A stretch of 64,000 nt of DNA, from NCBI RefSeq assembly GCF_050571805.1, contig NZ_CP192219.1. The stretch is one strand, 5' to 3'. Below the pieces are notes generated by a model. That model was not told the DNA's origin, ran no database searches, and worked only from the letters and a program-made list of their open reading frames with translations. Source of the stretch: Halodesulfovibrio aestuarii (GTDB lineage Bacteria > Desulfobacterota > Desulfovibrionia > Desulfovibrionales > Desulfovibrionaceae). A program made the position numbers and the translations under genes. Positions within the stretch are counted from its first letter, which is position 1; every line of letters begins with the position of its first letter. Below, in pieces: positions 50,795 through 60,318 of the stretch.

Positions 50795-51949
50795 ATGTAT
50801 TTAAAAGTATTTAAAGAAGACGTCATTGACGGTCTCCTGAAGGCTGCTAATATCATTCCTGCAAAAACAGGAGCAGCCTACTTACGTTCTGTCTGGCTTA
50901 AAGCTGAAGGCGGAATGTTGCAGATCCTTTCTACTGATTCAAATATTGAATTCAGCGGTAACTACACAGCTGACGTAACAGAAGAAGGCCTGGCTGGCGT
51001 ACAAGGCAGAGCTTTTGTTGATCTGGTAAAAAAAATGCCAGCAGGCGAAATCACCCTTCGTCTAGAAGAGGACAGTAATAATCTTCTCATCGAACAGGGA
51101 AGAAAGCGCTACAAGCTTCCTGTAAACGAAGCGACGTGGTTCCAAAATTTCTCTGATTTCCCTGAAGCAAATTCTGTTTATTGGTCAGGTGACTTTCTTC
51201 AGGAAGTAATCGATAAAATTTCTTTTTGTATTTCTGATGAAGATACTATGGAGGCAATTGCTTGTCTGTCCATTAAGCCAATGGAAGAGCAGTACATCGA
51301 AGCATGCGGTCTAAATGGACACCAGTTCTCAATGCAGCGTTTCCTTAATGACGAACTGCATGCACTGCTTCCTGAAGATGGTATTCTTCTTCAGAAAAAA
51401 TATCTTAATGAACTCAAGAAGTGGCTCGGTGGTGATGAAATCGAGCTGAATATTGATAATAAACGTCTCTTTTTCCGTACTGGCGATAAACGTGAAGTTT
51501 TTACGATTCCTTTATCGTACTATCAGTACCCTGATTACAATTCATTCTTATCCCGTCTGGGGTGTGATGATGTGACGAAGCTGACCGTTGATCGTAAACT
51601 AATGATTGACGCTTTAGACCGTCTCCTCATCTTCAACACAGACAACAACCGTTGCACCTACTTCACCTTTAACGGCAGTGAAGTGGAGCTTGCATCTCAG
51701 GGACAGGAAGTAGGTATTGCAAAAGAATACGTGGACGCAGAAGTGTCTGGTGACATTGAAAAAATTGCGTTCCCGACACGTAATCTGATCGAAATCCTCA
51801 ATCACTACCAGTCTGAAAAGTTGACCTTTATTCTTACCGGAACAGAAGGTCCATGTGGTTTACGCGGTAGTGACGATCCGGAATACACTGTAATTATTAT
51901 GCCAATGAAGATTGTAGAAGAGACTTACTACAGCGAGGAAGAAGTTTAA
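50795..51949 (+). CDS. dnaN: DNA polymerase III beta subunit (sliding clamp)
   Basis: The 384-residue sliding clamp that encircles DNA and tethers polymerase III. It starts with MYLKVFKEDVIDGLLKAANI and ends with the usual C-terminal 'YTVIIMPMKI' segment, with the three repeated clamp folds between. AAGGAG-type site precedes the ATG. Its TAA overlaps the gyrB ATG by one base (TAATG), so the two are translationally coupled. The short 'IIMPM' C-terminal motif is followed by an acidic tail. Confidence 0.94.
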   Translation: MYLKVFKEDVIDGLLKAANIIPAKTGAAYLRSVWLKAEGGMLQILSTDSNIEFSGNYTADVTEEGLAGVQGRAFVDLVKKMPAGEITLRLEEDSNNLLIEQGRKRYKLPVNEATWFQNFSDFPEANSVYWSGDFLQEVIDKISFCISDEDTMEAIACLSIKPMEEQYIEACGLNGHQFSMQRFLNDELHALLPEDGILLQKKYLNELKKWLGGDEIELNIDNKRLFFRTGDKREVFTIPLSYYQYPDYNSFLSRLGCDDVTKLTVDRKLMIDALDRLLIFNTDNNRCTYFTFNGSEVELASQGQEVGIAKEYVDAEVSGDIEKIAFPTRNLIEILNHYQSEKLTFILTGTEGPCGLRGSDDPEYTVIIMPMKIVEETYYSEEEV

Positions 51950-54345
51950 TGACCAATAAGAGTCAATATACTGCGGATAGTATTCAAATTCTTGAAGGAC
52001 TTTCCGCGGTCCGTAAGCGTCCGGCTATGTACATCGGCAGCACGGATGTTCGCGGTTTACATCATCTCGTTTATGAAGTTGTGGACAACTCCATTGACGA
52101 AGCTATGGCAGGATTTTGTGACAAGATCACAGTAAAAATCCATCTTGATAACAGTGTAACTGTTCAAGATAATGGCCGTGGTATCCCTGTAGATATGCAT
52201 CCCAAAGAAAAACGTCCTGCTGTAGAAGTTGTTATGACTGTCCTGCATGCTGGTGGTAAATTTGATAATGATGCATACAAAGTATCCGGCGGCTTGCACG
52301 GCGTTGGCGTTTCCTGTGTAAACGCATTGTCAGAATATCTCGAAGTTACCATCGATAGAGAAGGTTCTCGCTACAAGCAGCGCTATGAGCGTGGTGTACC
52401 TGTTACCGGTGTTGATGAAGTTGGAACTTCAAGACGTCGTGGAACAACTATTCGTTTCCGTCCGGATGAAGAAATTTTTGAGACTAATCAGTTTGTTTTT
52501 GAAACGCTCAAAAAACGTTTTGAAGAACTTGCCTATTTGAACTCCGGTCTTGAGATTGAATTTAACGATGAACGCTCCGGTGACTCTTCAGTTTTCAAAG
52601 CTGAAGGTGGCATAAAGCAGTTTGTTAAAGATATGAATACCGGCGAAGGTGGCATGCATGCCATTATCTACGGTAGCGGTTACGGTACTGGAGCTCATAA
52701 GAATATCTTTGTTGAGTACGCATTACAGTATAATGCTAGCTACAAAGAAAACTTGCTTACATTTTGTAACAATATCCGCACAAAAGAGGGTGGTACCCAC
52801 CTTCAGGGCTTTAAAACAGCACTTACCCGCGCAATCAATGCCTACATTCAGGCCGCAGATTTGCCACGTAAGTATAAAGTAAAGCTTTCCGGTGATGATG
52901 TTCGTGAAGGTCTTACCGGCGTTATCAGCGCAAAAATTCCTCAGCCTCAGTTTGAAGGCCAGACAAAAACAAAACTCGGTAACAGTGAGGTTGCCGGTAT
53001 TGTATCTGCTCTGGTGTACGAACAGTTGATGACCTATTTTGAAGAAAATCCGAAAGACGCACGGTCCGTTATCGAAAAAGCTGTTGATGCGGCTCGTGCC
53101 CGTGATGCTGCGCGTAAAGCAAAAGACCTTGTTCGCCGTAAAGGTGCTCTCGGTGATAACTCTCTGCCGGGTAAGCTTGCAGACTGCCAGTCCAAAAAGC
53201 CGGAAGAGTCCGAACTCTACATTGTGGAAGGTGACTCTGCGGGTGGTTCTGCGAAACAGGGGCGTAACCCTAACTCGCAGGCTATTCTGCCTCTTCGCGG
53301 CAAAATCTTGAACGTTGAAAAAACACGTTTTGACAAGATGCTTGCGAACAAAGAGATTAAGGCGATGATTACGGCAATGGGGGCCGGTATCGGTGAAGAG
53401 GATACTGATTACGATAAACTCCGTTATCATAAGATCATTATTATGACAGATGCGGACGTGGACGGCGCGCATATCCGTACGCTGCTGCTCACATTTTTCT
53501 TCCGTCAGTACCCTGAACTTATCACCCGCGGGCATCTCTATATCGCTCAGCCTCCATTGTACCGTGCCCATTCTTCCCGTTTTGAGCGTTTCATAAAGGA
53601 TGACGAAGAGCTCACATCGTTTCTTCTTGAACGTGTAGCGAAAGACCTTATTATTGTGGGTGCTAATGGCGTAGAATTCGCCGGAGAGGACTTAAAAGGA
53701 CTTTTAAACACTGTGCGTTCTATTAAAGGGAAAATGCGTGAGGCGGGAAATGTGGGCATAAAAGAGGATCTTTTCCGTACTCTTCTTGACTATGATAAGC
53801 GTCTTTTCCCTCAAAACTTTGAAGAAGAGAAGCTTAACGGTCTTGGCGCGCTGCTTGAAGAGCGCGACTATTCTGTTCTGATTGAAAAAGAAGAAGACGA
53901 GATTGACGCACGTACCTTCCTTATCTTTGAAGACTTGAATGGACACCGTACCCGTATCGGTACAGAATTTTTCAACTCCAAAATGTATAAGGTCCCGTAT
54001 ATTGCCTTTGATGACCTGCGCAGTATGTGCGGCGGCTTGAACTTTACCTTACGTCGTAAGGACGCTGAGGTTGAAGTGGATGACGTGCTTGAGCTTGTGG
54101 ATATCGTTATGCAGGAAGCTCGTAAGGGACTGAACGTACAGCGTTACAAAGGTCTTGGTGAGATGAACCCTGATCAATTGTGGGAAACTACTATGAATCC
54201 GGAAAACCGTGTTTTCTTGCAGGTCACAATTGATGATGCGGAAGAAGCAAGTGAAACCTTTGAAAAACTCATGGGTGACAAAGTAGAGCCGCGCCGTGAA
54301 TTTATTGAACGAAATGCGCTTAACGTGCAGGAACTGGATATTTAG
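51949..54345 (+). CDS. gyrB: DNA gyrase subunit B
   Basis: ATPase subunit (798 aa) of DNA gyrase. Visible marks: 'RKRPAMYIGSTDVRGLHHLV' , the ATP-binding 'VVDNSIDEAMAG' and 'VQDNGRGIPVDMHP', 'GGLHGVGVSCVNALS', the TOPRIM 'LYIVEGDSAGGSAKQGR' with 'MTDADVDGAHIRTL', and C-terminal 'QRYKGLGEMNPDQLWETTM'. Size matches enteric GyrB. It overlaps dnaN and lies nine bases before gyrA, the standard origin-linked order. Confidence 0.98.
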   Translation: MTNKSQYTADSIQILEGLSAVRKRPAMYIGSTDVRGLHHLVYEVVDNSIDEAMAGFCDKITVKIHLDNSVTVQDNGRGIPVDMHPKEKRPAVEVVMTVLHAGGKFDNDAYKVSGGLHGVGVSCVNALSEYLEVTIDREGSRYKQRYERGVPVTGVDEVGTSRRRGTTIRFRPDEEIFETNQFVFETLKKRFEELAYLNSGLEIEFNDERSGDSSVFKAEGGIKQFVKDMNTGEGGMHAIIYGSGYGTGAHKNIFVEYALQYNASYKENLLTFCNNIRTKEGGTHLQGFKTALTRAINAYIQAADLPRKYKVKLSGDDVREGLTGVISAKIPQPQFEGQTKTKLGNSEVAGIVSALVYEQLMTYFEENPKDARSVIEKAVDAARARDAARKAKDLVRRKGALGDNSLPGKLADCQSKKPEESELYIVEGDSAGGSAKQGRNPNSQAILPLRGKILNVEKTRFDKMLANKEIKAMITAMGAGIGEEDTDYDKLRYHKIIIMTDADVDGAHIRTLLLTFFFRQYPELITRGHLYIAQPPLYRAHSSRFERFIKDDEELTSFLLERVAKDLIIVGANGVEFAGEDLKGLLNTVRSIKGKMREAGNVGIKEDLFRTLLDYDKRLFPQNFEEEKLNGLGALLEERDYSVLIEKEEDEIDARTFLIFEDLNGHRTRIGTEFFNSKMYKVPYIAFDDLRSMCGGLNFTLRRKDAEVEVDDVLELVDIVMQEARKGLNVQRYKGLGEMNPDQLWETTMNPENRVFLQVTIDDAEEASETFEKLMGDKVEPRREFIERNALNVQELDI

Positions 54346-54354
54346 GAGAGGTAC

Positions 54355-56793
54355 GTGTCACTAGAACCGCAAATTACTATCGAAGAGGAGCTCAAGAAGG
54401 CATATCTTGAGTACTCCCTCAGTGTTATTGTCGGCCGTGCTATTCCGGATGCCCGAGATGGTCTTAAGCCGGTACACAGACGTATTATGTACGCACAGCA
54501 TGAACTGGGTAACTCGTACAGCCGTGGACATAAAAAATCTGCTCGTATCGTCGGTGACGTAATCGGTAAGTATCACCCGCATGGTGACTCAGCTGTGTAT
54601 GATGCGTTGGTTCGAATGGCGCAGCCATTCGCAATGCGCGATCCGCTTGTTGACGGTCAGGGTAACTTTGGTTCCATCGATGGCGATGCCGCAGCGGCAA
54701 TGCGTTATACAGAATCACGTATGTCCCGCCTTGCAGGCGAGTTCCTGAATGATATCGAGAAGGAAACCGTTGAGTTCCGTCCAAACTACGATAACACTCT
54801 CCTTGAACCGACCGTGCTGCCTACCAAGGTGCCGAACCTGTTGCTTAACGGTACTTCCGGTATTGCCGTTGGTATGGCGACCAACATTCCACCGCATAAC
54901 CTTGGTGAACTTATTGGCGCCTTATTTGTTCTGCTTGAAGACCGGGATGCAACAGTGTCTCAGCTTATGGAGCATGTTAAAGGGCCTGACTTCCCGACAG
55001 GCGGTTTCTGCTACGCAGGTAAAGGACTTATAGATGCATACAATACCGGTCGCGGTACTGTAAAAGTTCGTGGCAAGCTTGAAGTAGAAGAACGTAAAAA
55101 AGGACTTCAATCTCTTGTTATTAAAGAAATTCCTTACGCTCTTAACAAGTCTTCTCTTGTAGAAAAAATTGCATCTCTCGTTAATGACCGCAAAATTGAA
55201 GGTATTACCGACCTTCGTGATGAGTCTGATCGTAAAGGTATTCGAGTTGTTATCGATTTGAAGCGTGGCACTATCCCAGAGATTGTTATCAACTCTCTGT
55301 ACAAGTTTACCCCGCTTGAAACGTCTTTTGGCATTAATATGCTGGCAGTTGTAAATAACAAACCGGAACTCCTTAACTTACGCACCGCGCTGCTTCATTT
55401 TCTTGATCACCGCCGTGAAGTTATTATCCGTCGTACTCGTTATGATTTGCGTAAAGCAGAAGCACGCGCGCATATTCTCGAAGGGTTACGGATTGCTCTC
55501 GATAATATCGATGAAGTTGTTAAAATTATCCGTGCATCTAAAACTGCTGCGGATGCAAAACTTGCTCTCAAGGAGCGGTTTGAGCTTTCAGATGTTCAGG
55601 CACAGGCTATTCTGGATATGCGCCTCCAGCGTCTGACCAACCTTGAGCACGAAAAGCTTCTTGAAGAATATAATGAGCTTATCAAGTTGATTGAATACCT
55701 CACCTCTATTCTCGAAAACCGGGATGTGCTGCGTGGTGTTATTCGTGAAGAACTTGAATATATTAATGAAAGATATACTACTCCTCGTCGTACAGCTATT
55801 GAGTTTGATGAACTTGACGGTATTGAAATCGAAGATCTCATTCCTGATGATGACGTAGTAATTACCCTTTCCCGTCGAGGCTACATCAAGCGTACTACTC
55901 TTGAAGTATACCGCGCTCAGCGTCGTGGAGGTAAAGGGATTGCCGGACTGCATACGGGTGATGGAGACTTTGTTCAGGACTTCCTGACAACTTCAAACCA
56001 CCAGCACCTGCTTCTCTTCAGTAACAAGGGACGCATGTTCCAGATGAAGGTGCATCAGGTTGCTGAAGGTTCCCGTACTGCGAAAGGTGTACATATCGCC
56101 AACCTGTTGCCGCTTGAAAATAGTGAGTGGATCACAACAGTACTGTGTGTCCGTGACTTTGAATCTGACCGTTTCTTCCTCTTTGCGACTAAGAGCGGCA
56201 TGGTTAAGCGTTCCAGCGCTGAACTGTATAAAAAAAGTCGTCGCACTGGTATCATTGCTGTCGGTCTTAAAGAGAATGACGAACTCATCATGGTTCGTGA
56301 AGTTGATGATCACTGCCAGATTGTTCTGACAACAGCCTCCGGTATAGCTATCCGTTTCTCCTGCACTGATGTTCGAGCAATGGGACGTTCCGCAACTGGC
56401 GTAAAAGGCATTGCTCTCAAGGGTGAGGATCAGGTTGTAGCCTGTGTAACTCTCCGTGAAGATTCCGAATGCGAGATTATGACTGTTGCAGAAAACGGCT
56501 ACGGAAAACGTACCCGTATTGATCTCTACCGTATCCAGTCTCGTGGTGGTAAAGGTATCATTAACTTTAAAGTGACACCGAAAACCGGCAAGGTACTTGG
56601 CGCAATTCCTGTACTGCTTGATGATGAGCTTATTCTGTTGACTTCCGATAACAAAGTTATCCGCATGGGAGTTAAGGAAATTCGTTCAGTAGGTCGTGCG
56701 ACACAGGGTGTACGTCTTGTTAACATGGATAAAGGCGGACATGTTGTTGGATTTGACCGTGTAGTTGAACAACAGCAGGAAGATCAGGAATAG
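54355..56793 (+). CDS. gyrA: DNA gyrase subunit A
   Basis: The breakage-reunion subunit (812 aa), starting with GTG (54355) behind AGGAG. The catalytic tyrosine sits in 'AAMRYTESRMS' (about 120-130). The quinolone-resistance region reads HPHGDSAVYDALVRM, with serine and aspartate at the positions of E. coli S83 and D87, so no common resistance change is present. Six beta-pinwheel repeats follow; the GyrA box is seen as 'AQRRGGKGI' (QRRGGKG). Length is shorter than E. coli GyrA (875) because the acidic C-terminal tail is shorter. Three bases separate it from the lipoprotein gene. Confidence 0.98.
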   Translation: MSLEPQITIEEELKKAYLEYSLSVIVGRAIPDARDGLKPVHRRIMYAQHELGNSYSRGHKKSARIVGDVIGKYHPHGDSAVYDALVRMAQPFAMRDPLVDGQGNFGSIDGDAAAAMRYTESRMSRLAGEFLNDIEKETVEFRPNYDNTLLEPTVLPTKVPNLLLNGTSGIAVGMATNIPPHNLGELIGALFVLLEDRDATVSQLMEHVKGPDFPTGGFCYAGKGLIDAYNTGRGTVKVRGKLEVEERKKGLQSLVIKEIPYALNKSSLVEKIASLVNDRKIEGITDLRDESDRKGIRVVIDLKRGTIPEIVINSLYKFTPLETSFGINMLAVVNNKPELLNLRTALLHFLDHRREVIIRRTRYDLRKAEARAHILEGLRIALDNIDEVVKIIRASKTAADAKLALKERFELSDVQAQAILDMRLQRLTNLEHEKLLEEYNELIKLIEYLTSILENRDVLRGVIREELEYINERYTTPRRTAIEFDELDGIEIEDLIPDDDVVITLSRRGYIKRTTLEVYRAQRRGGKGIAGLHTGDGDFVQDFLTTSNHQHLLLFSNKGRMFQMKVHQVAEGSRTAKGVHIANLLPLENSEWITTVLCVRDFESDRFFLFATKSGMVKRSSAELYKKSRRTGIIAVGLKENDELIMVREVDDHCQIVLTTASGIAIRFSCTDVRAMGRSATGVKGIALKGEDQVVACVTLREDSECEIMTVAENGYGKRTRIDLYRIQSRGGKGIINFKVTPKTGKVLGAIPVLLDDELILLTSDNKVIRMGVKEIRSVGRATQGVRLVNMDKGGHVVGFDRVVEQQQEDQE

Positions 56794-56796
56794 CGA

Positions 56797-57582
56797 ATGA
56801 ACCGAAGTGTTCTATTGCTTCTTGTGATGGTAACCATCCTCGTCTCCGGCTGCATGCAGCCGGAGACAGAGGATGAACTTTCCAGAGCACGTAAGGCATT
56901 TATAAATAAAGAATACACGGAGGCGGAGCGTTTTTATCAACGCTATCTTCGTGATTATGATAACGGAACAGAGCGCTGGAATGTATGGAACCGTCTTGTT
57001 GAGATAACTGGAACAGTTCGGGGAAATAAAGATAGAGCTATCGAATTGCTTGATGCAATGCTGCTTGAATTTTCTGGAGAACCGGCTCGTTATAAACAGA
57101 TTCTCATAAGCAAAGGGAATATTTTTGGAGAAGTAGGTCGCTGGGGAGAGGCAACAACTGTGTGGTCACAGTTGTTGAGTGCTCCGGAAGTGACAACCGA
57201 GGAAGAGGCACAAGCCTATGCCAGTCTCGGTAAAGCTTATCTCATGCGTGGAGATTACGAGTTGGCTGTGGATGCATTTAAAGATTGTCGTGAGCTAGAG
57301 TTAGATAACTCTGAACATCAGACTCTCTGTATCTATGAGCTTGCACAAGCCTACGTTTATCTTGGAAATTTTTTTGAAGCTGAGCAAAGCCTGAATAATT
57401 TATTGCAATATAAAGGTGTTGAAACCACTCTTATGGCGCGGGCTAAATTGCTTCTTGCAGATATATATGAACAGCAGGAAAAACCGCTTAAGGCTATAAC
57501 ATTGTTAGAGGAAATTCGAAATACCTACCCGAATCCACGGGTTGTAGAGTTCAGACTGAAGAATTTACAGAAAGAAATGTAA
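56797..57582 (+). CDS. TPR-repeat lipoprotein
   Basis: A 261-residue lipoprotein: signal peptide 'LLLLVMVTILVSGC' with lipobox LVSGC, acylated cysteine near residue 19. The mature part has TPR-like repeats ('GRWGEATTVWSQLLSAPE', 'GKAYLMRGDYELAVDAFKDC', 'AQAYVYLGNFFEAEQSLNNL'), resembling BamD/YfgL-type or other outer-membrane assembly TPR lipoproteins, though identity is not established. It starts three bases after gyrA's stop and is likely in the same transcript. A 20-bp inverted repeat lies in its lipobox region (see separate entry), unusual for a coding sequence. Confidence 0.88.
   Translation: MNRSVLLLLVMVTILVSGCMQPETEDELSRARKAFINKEYTEAERFYQRYLRDYDNGTERWNVWNRLVEITGTVRGNKDRAIELLDAMLLEFSGEPARYKQILISKGNIFGEVGRWGEATTVWSQLLSAPEVTTEEEAQAYASLGKAYLMRGDYELAVDAFKDCRELELDNSEHQTLCIYELAQAYVYLGNFFEAEQSLNNLLQYKGVETTLMARAKLLLADIYEQQEKPLKAITLLEEIRNTYPNPRVVEFRLKNLQKEM
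56835..56875 (+). repeat. 20-bp inverted repeat inside the lipoprotein gene (lipobox region)
   Basis: A 26-bp perfect palindrome (GTCTCCGGCTGCA with TGCAGCCGGAGAC, 56842-56867) extends to 20-bp arms by CATCCTC/GAGGATG with one bulged A at 56868. In RNA it would form a hairpin of about 19 bp only 38 bases after the start codon. Confidence 0.85.
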
Positions 57583-57950
57583 CGTTATTTGCCTCAGACG
57601 GTTCTTTGATGAACAAGGTCACAGTCTGCGTAAGAGGGATACCTCCTTGGCGCGAGTAAGGAGTGTAGTGAGTTAGAACAAAGATATACTTCGGCGACAC
57701 CTATTTTTGAGATTACGGATAAGAACTTATTATACGTTTTTTCAGGAGTATGAGGGCAGAGGGGGAACCCCGTTTTTTACGGAGTTCCCCCTCTGCCCGC
57801 CGGAGACCTTGAAGAATATATAGAAAACAACATACCTTTTCAGTAGGTATAATCGTACTTATTTATATATGAGGTGCGATAGGAAATTGTCTTTTTTAGA
57901 GACAGAGCATACAACCATTCCGGTTGAAGCGTTACCGGAAGGAGATATAT
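57583..57950. other. Gap between the lipoprotein gene and def
   Basis: It contains CTCCTT/AAGGAG around GGCGCGAGT (about 57642-57662) and the large hairpin at 57755-57799. No gene is supported; the 57.84-58.1 kb minus frame is antisense to def. Confidence 0.5.
57755..57799 (+). terminator. Long hairpin after the gyrA-lipoprotein unit, no T-run
   Basis: GGGCAGAGGGGGAAC paired with GTTCCCCCTCTGCCC, one mismatch, then CCG/CGG; loop TTTTTTA. Nineteen-base arms but no T-run on either side, so intrinsic termination is uncertain. Confidence 0.5.
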
Positions 57951-58451
57951 ATGATTTGCGAAGTTTTGCATTATCCTGACAGCCGTCTTGCTGAAAAAAG
58001 CAAGCCTGTCGAAGAGATTACCAAAGAGATTAAAGAACTTGCAGCGGCTATGACTGAGACCATGTATAAAGAAGAAGGTATTGGCCTTGCAGCCCCACAG
58101 GTTGGCAAGTTGCACCGTCTTGTTGTTATAGATGTTTCCGGTCCTGAAGTTCGCAACGAACTGATGACACTGATCAACCCTGTGATCGTTTCGGCTGAGG
58201 GTTCCTGTGATTCTGAAGAGGGGTGTCTGTCTGTTCCCGGTTACCGTTCAAAAATTAAGCGTTCTGAAACAGTAGTTGTTAAAGCGCAGGATTTGGAAGG
58301 TAATGATGTTACCATTGAAGCAGATGGTCTTCTCGCAATCTGCTTACAGCATGAACTTGATCACCTTGATGGTATTCTCTTTATTGATAAAATGAGCCGT
58401 CTGAAACGTTCTCTGTATGACAAGAAGGTGAAAAAATGGTTGAAAAGGTAG
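57951..58451 (+). CDS. def: Peptide deformylase
   Basis: A 166-residue metalloenzyme removing the formyl group from new proteins. The start is the ATG at 57951 after GAAGGAG; a frame from 57924 would add nine residues. Motifs are complete: GIGLAAPQVG (about 43-52), EEGCLSVPG (about 86-94) with the metal cysteine, and QHELDHLDG (about 129-137) with the two metal histidines and catalytic glutamate. It overlaps fmt by 16 bases, and the two enzymes handle the same formyl group. Confidence 0.97.
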   Translation: MICEVLHYPDSRLAEKSKPVEEITKEIKELAAAMTETMYKEEGIGLAAPQVGKLHRLVVIDVSGPEVRNELMTLINPVIVSAEGSCDSEEGCLSVPGYRSKIKRSETVVVKAQDLEGNDVTIEADGLLAICLQHELDHLDGILFIDKMSRLKRSLYDKKVKKWLKR

Positions 58452-59425
58452 GTAAACTTCGCGTCGTATACATGGGCACTCCTGATTTCGCGGCAACAAT
58501 TCTTGATCGTGTATCTCAGTGGGATGGAGCAGATGTTGTTGGTGTATACACACAGCCTGACCGACCTTGTGGACGCGGGCAGGTATGCAAACCTTCTGCT
58601 GTAAAAATGCTTGCCTTAGAAAAAGGCTACGATATTTATCAGCCGCTTAATTTTAAAGATGAGTCAGATGTTGAGCAGCTTGAAGCGCTCAAGCCTGATG
58701 TTCTGCTTGTTGCTGCGTATGGCCTTATTCTTCCGCAGCGTGTACTAGATATTGCAACGCATGGCGCTATTAATGTTCATGCTTCTCTTTTGCCTAAATA
58801 TCGTGGCGCGGCACCTATCCAGCGCGCTATTATGAATGGTGATCCAGTTACCGGCATCACCATTATGCAGATGGAAAAAGGTTTGGATTCTGGGCCGATT
58901 TTATTACAGCGTGCACTTGCCATCGGTATTGATGATACCGCAGGTTCCTTACATGACGAATTGGCCGTGCTGGGCGGTGAATTGCTGGTTGAAGCCTTGC
59001 AGAAGCTTTTTGTCGGAGATTTGCATCCCAAAGTGCAGGATCATGATCGTTCTACCCATGCCGCAAAGTTGACCAAGGCAGAAGGTTTGCTTGACTGGAA
59101 TCAAACCGCTTTGAAGTTACATGCGCATCTGAGAGGAATTTCTCCATGGCCGGGCGGCTATTTTATTCTTGAGCGTGCCGGAAAAAAATCTGTTCGAGTT
59201 GCTATTGAGCCTGGTATAATAGGCCCAGACCTTGAAGAAGGTATAGCTCCCGGAACAGTTCTTGGATTGCAGGATGACGCAATTGCAATTGCTACGACAG
59301 ACCGTATGTACTTAGTACGCAACTTGCGTCCGGCTAATAAAAAGGTGATGGACGCGAAGGCATTTGCCTGCGGGTATCTTGCTCAATGTGACGACGCAAC
59401 TTGTTCCGGTGAAGGGCTTTGTTAA
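58436..59425 (+). CDS. fmt: Methionyl-tRNA formyltransferase
   Basis: A 329-residue enzyme formylating initiator Met-tRNA. Marks: 'LRVVYMGTPDFAATIL' at the N-terminus, 'INVHASLLPKYRGAAPIQRA' (about 105-125) with the conserved catalytic Asn and His, and 'MEKGLDSGPILLQ' with the aspartate. The C-terminal OB-like domain ends with 'KVMDAKAFACGYLAQCDD'. Ribosome site AAGGTG lies inside def, with 16 bases of overlap. Length fits the family (310-330). Confidence 0.97.
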   Translation: MVEKVGKLRVVYMGTPDFAATILDRVSQWDGADVVGVYTQPDRPCGRGQVCKPSAVKMLALEKGYDIYQPLNFKDESDVEQLEALKPDVLLVAAYGLILPQRVLDIATHGAINVHASLLPKYRGAAPIQRAIMNGDPVTGITIMQMEKGLDSGPILLQRALAIGIDDTAGSLHDELAVLGGELLVEALQKLFVGDLHPKVQDHDRSTHAAKLTKAEGLLDWNQTALKLHAHLRGISPWPGGYFILERAGKKSVRVAIEPGIIGPDLEEGIAPGTVLGLQDDAIAIATTDRMYLVRNLRPANKKVMDAKAFACGYLAQCDDATCSGEGLC

Positions 59426-59438
59426 TATAAAGAAAAAC

Positions 59439-60284
59439 ATGCTGTTTCATAAAAAAGATCTTGATAATCCAGAACGGTATTATGGGGCCCGTAAAAGGCT
59501 ATTTATTGGCTTAATTACGGGCACTTCTATTTTGCTGTGCTCCCTTTTGTTTGCAGGGTGGATTATCCCTTTCATCGGCTTTTCTAATATCCATCCATCG
59601 TTACCGTACTTTTTTGGACTTGTTTTTGGTGCAGCTATTTTTTTCATTTGCTGGACAACTCTGGGGCTTGTTCTGCAAATTCTTAAAGGTAAAGCAGTTC
59701 TTGGAAGTGCCAAAATGCGCGGGTTGACGATTCGAATATTTTTGCCGCTCATGACAATGCTTGCTCGTTTGCTCGGTATCGACAAGTGTAGAGTTCGACA
59801 ATCGTTTATTCGTGTAAATAATGAATTAGTGCGGTCTGAAAACGGGAAGTTTGAAGCAAAAGATATTTTAATTCTTACGCCGCATTGTTTGCAGGCGAGT
59901 GACTGTTCGCTGCGTCTTTCCTATAATGTTGATAATTGTAAGCGGTGCGGGCGCTGTCCTGTAGCTATGCTTCTTAAATTACGTGACCATTATGGGGTTA
60001 AATTTACTATTGCGACAGGTGGCACAATAGCCCGGCGCATTGTGGTGCAAGAGAAGCCAAAATTTATTATCGCTGTAGCATGTGAGCGCGATTTAACTTC
60101 CGGTATTCAGGATACATACCCGCTTCCTGTGTATGGTGTATTGAATGAACGTCCGTGTGGCCCGTGTCTTGATACTACCGTACCGGAGCTTTCAATGGAG
60201 CGGGCGCTACGCATGTTCATTAAAAATCCGGGGCCTCCGTTATTGTTTGAAGCCGCTTTCGGCCACGCAGATACAAAGTGCTAG
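59439..60284 (+). CDS. DUF116-family cysteine-rich membrane protein
   Basis: A 281-residue protein with two N-terminal hydrophobic segments (about 16-40 and 55-78) and a C-terminal DUF116 domain rich in cysteine: 'LTPHCLQASDC', 'NCKRCGRCPV', 'AVACERDLTSG' and 'LNERPCGPCLDT'. The cluster suggests an iron-sulfur or metal site. Start is uncertain: ATG at 59439 with weak AAAGAAAA, or an in-frame GTG at 59409 that overlaps fmt. DUF116 genes are seen beside def-fmt in related bacteria. Function unknown; a formate or translation link is inference from position. Confidence 0.8.
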   Translation: MLFHKKDLDNPERYYGARKRLFIGLITGTSILLCSLLFAGWIIPFIGFSNIHPSLPYFFGLVFGAAIFFICWTTLGLVLQILKGKAVLGSAKMRGLTIRIFLPLMTMLARLLGIDKCRVRQSFIRVNNELVRSENGKFEAKDILILTPHCLQASDCSLRLSYNVDNCKRCGRCPVAMLLKLRDHYGVKFTIATGGTIARRIVVQEKPKFIIAVACERDLTSGIQDTYPLPVYGVLNERPCGPCLDTTVPELSMERALRMFIKNPGPPLLFEAAFGHADTKC

Positions 60285-60318
60285 CAAGCACATAGAAATA
60301 AATTGTTAAGGAAAATAT

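Noticed and set aside
52723..53571. 282-codon minus-strand frame within gyrB
   Set aside because: Antisense shadow of a highly conserved gene; its composition follows gyrB codon usage.
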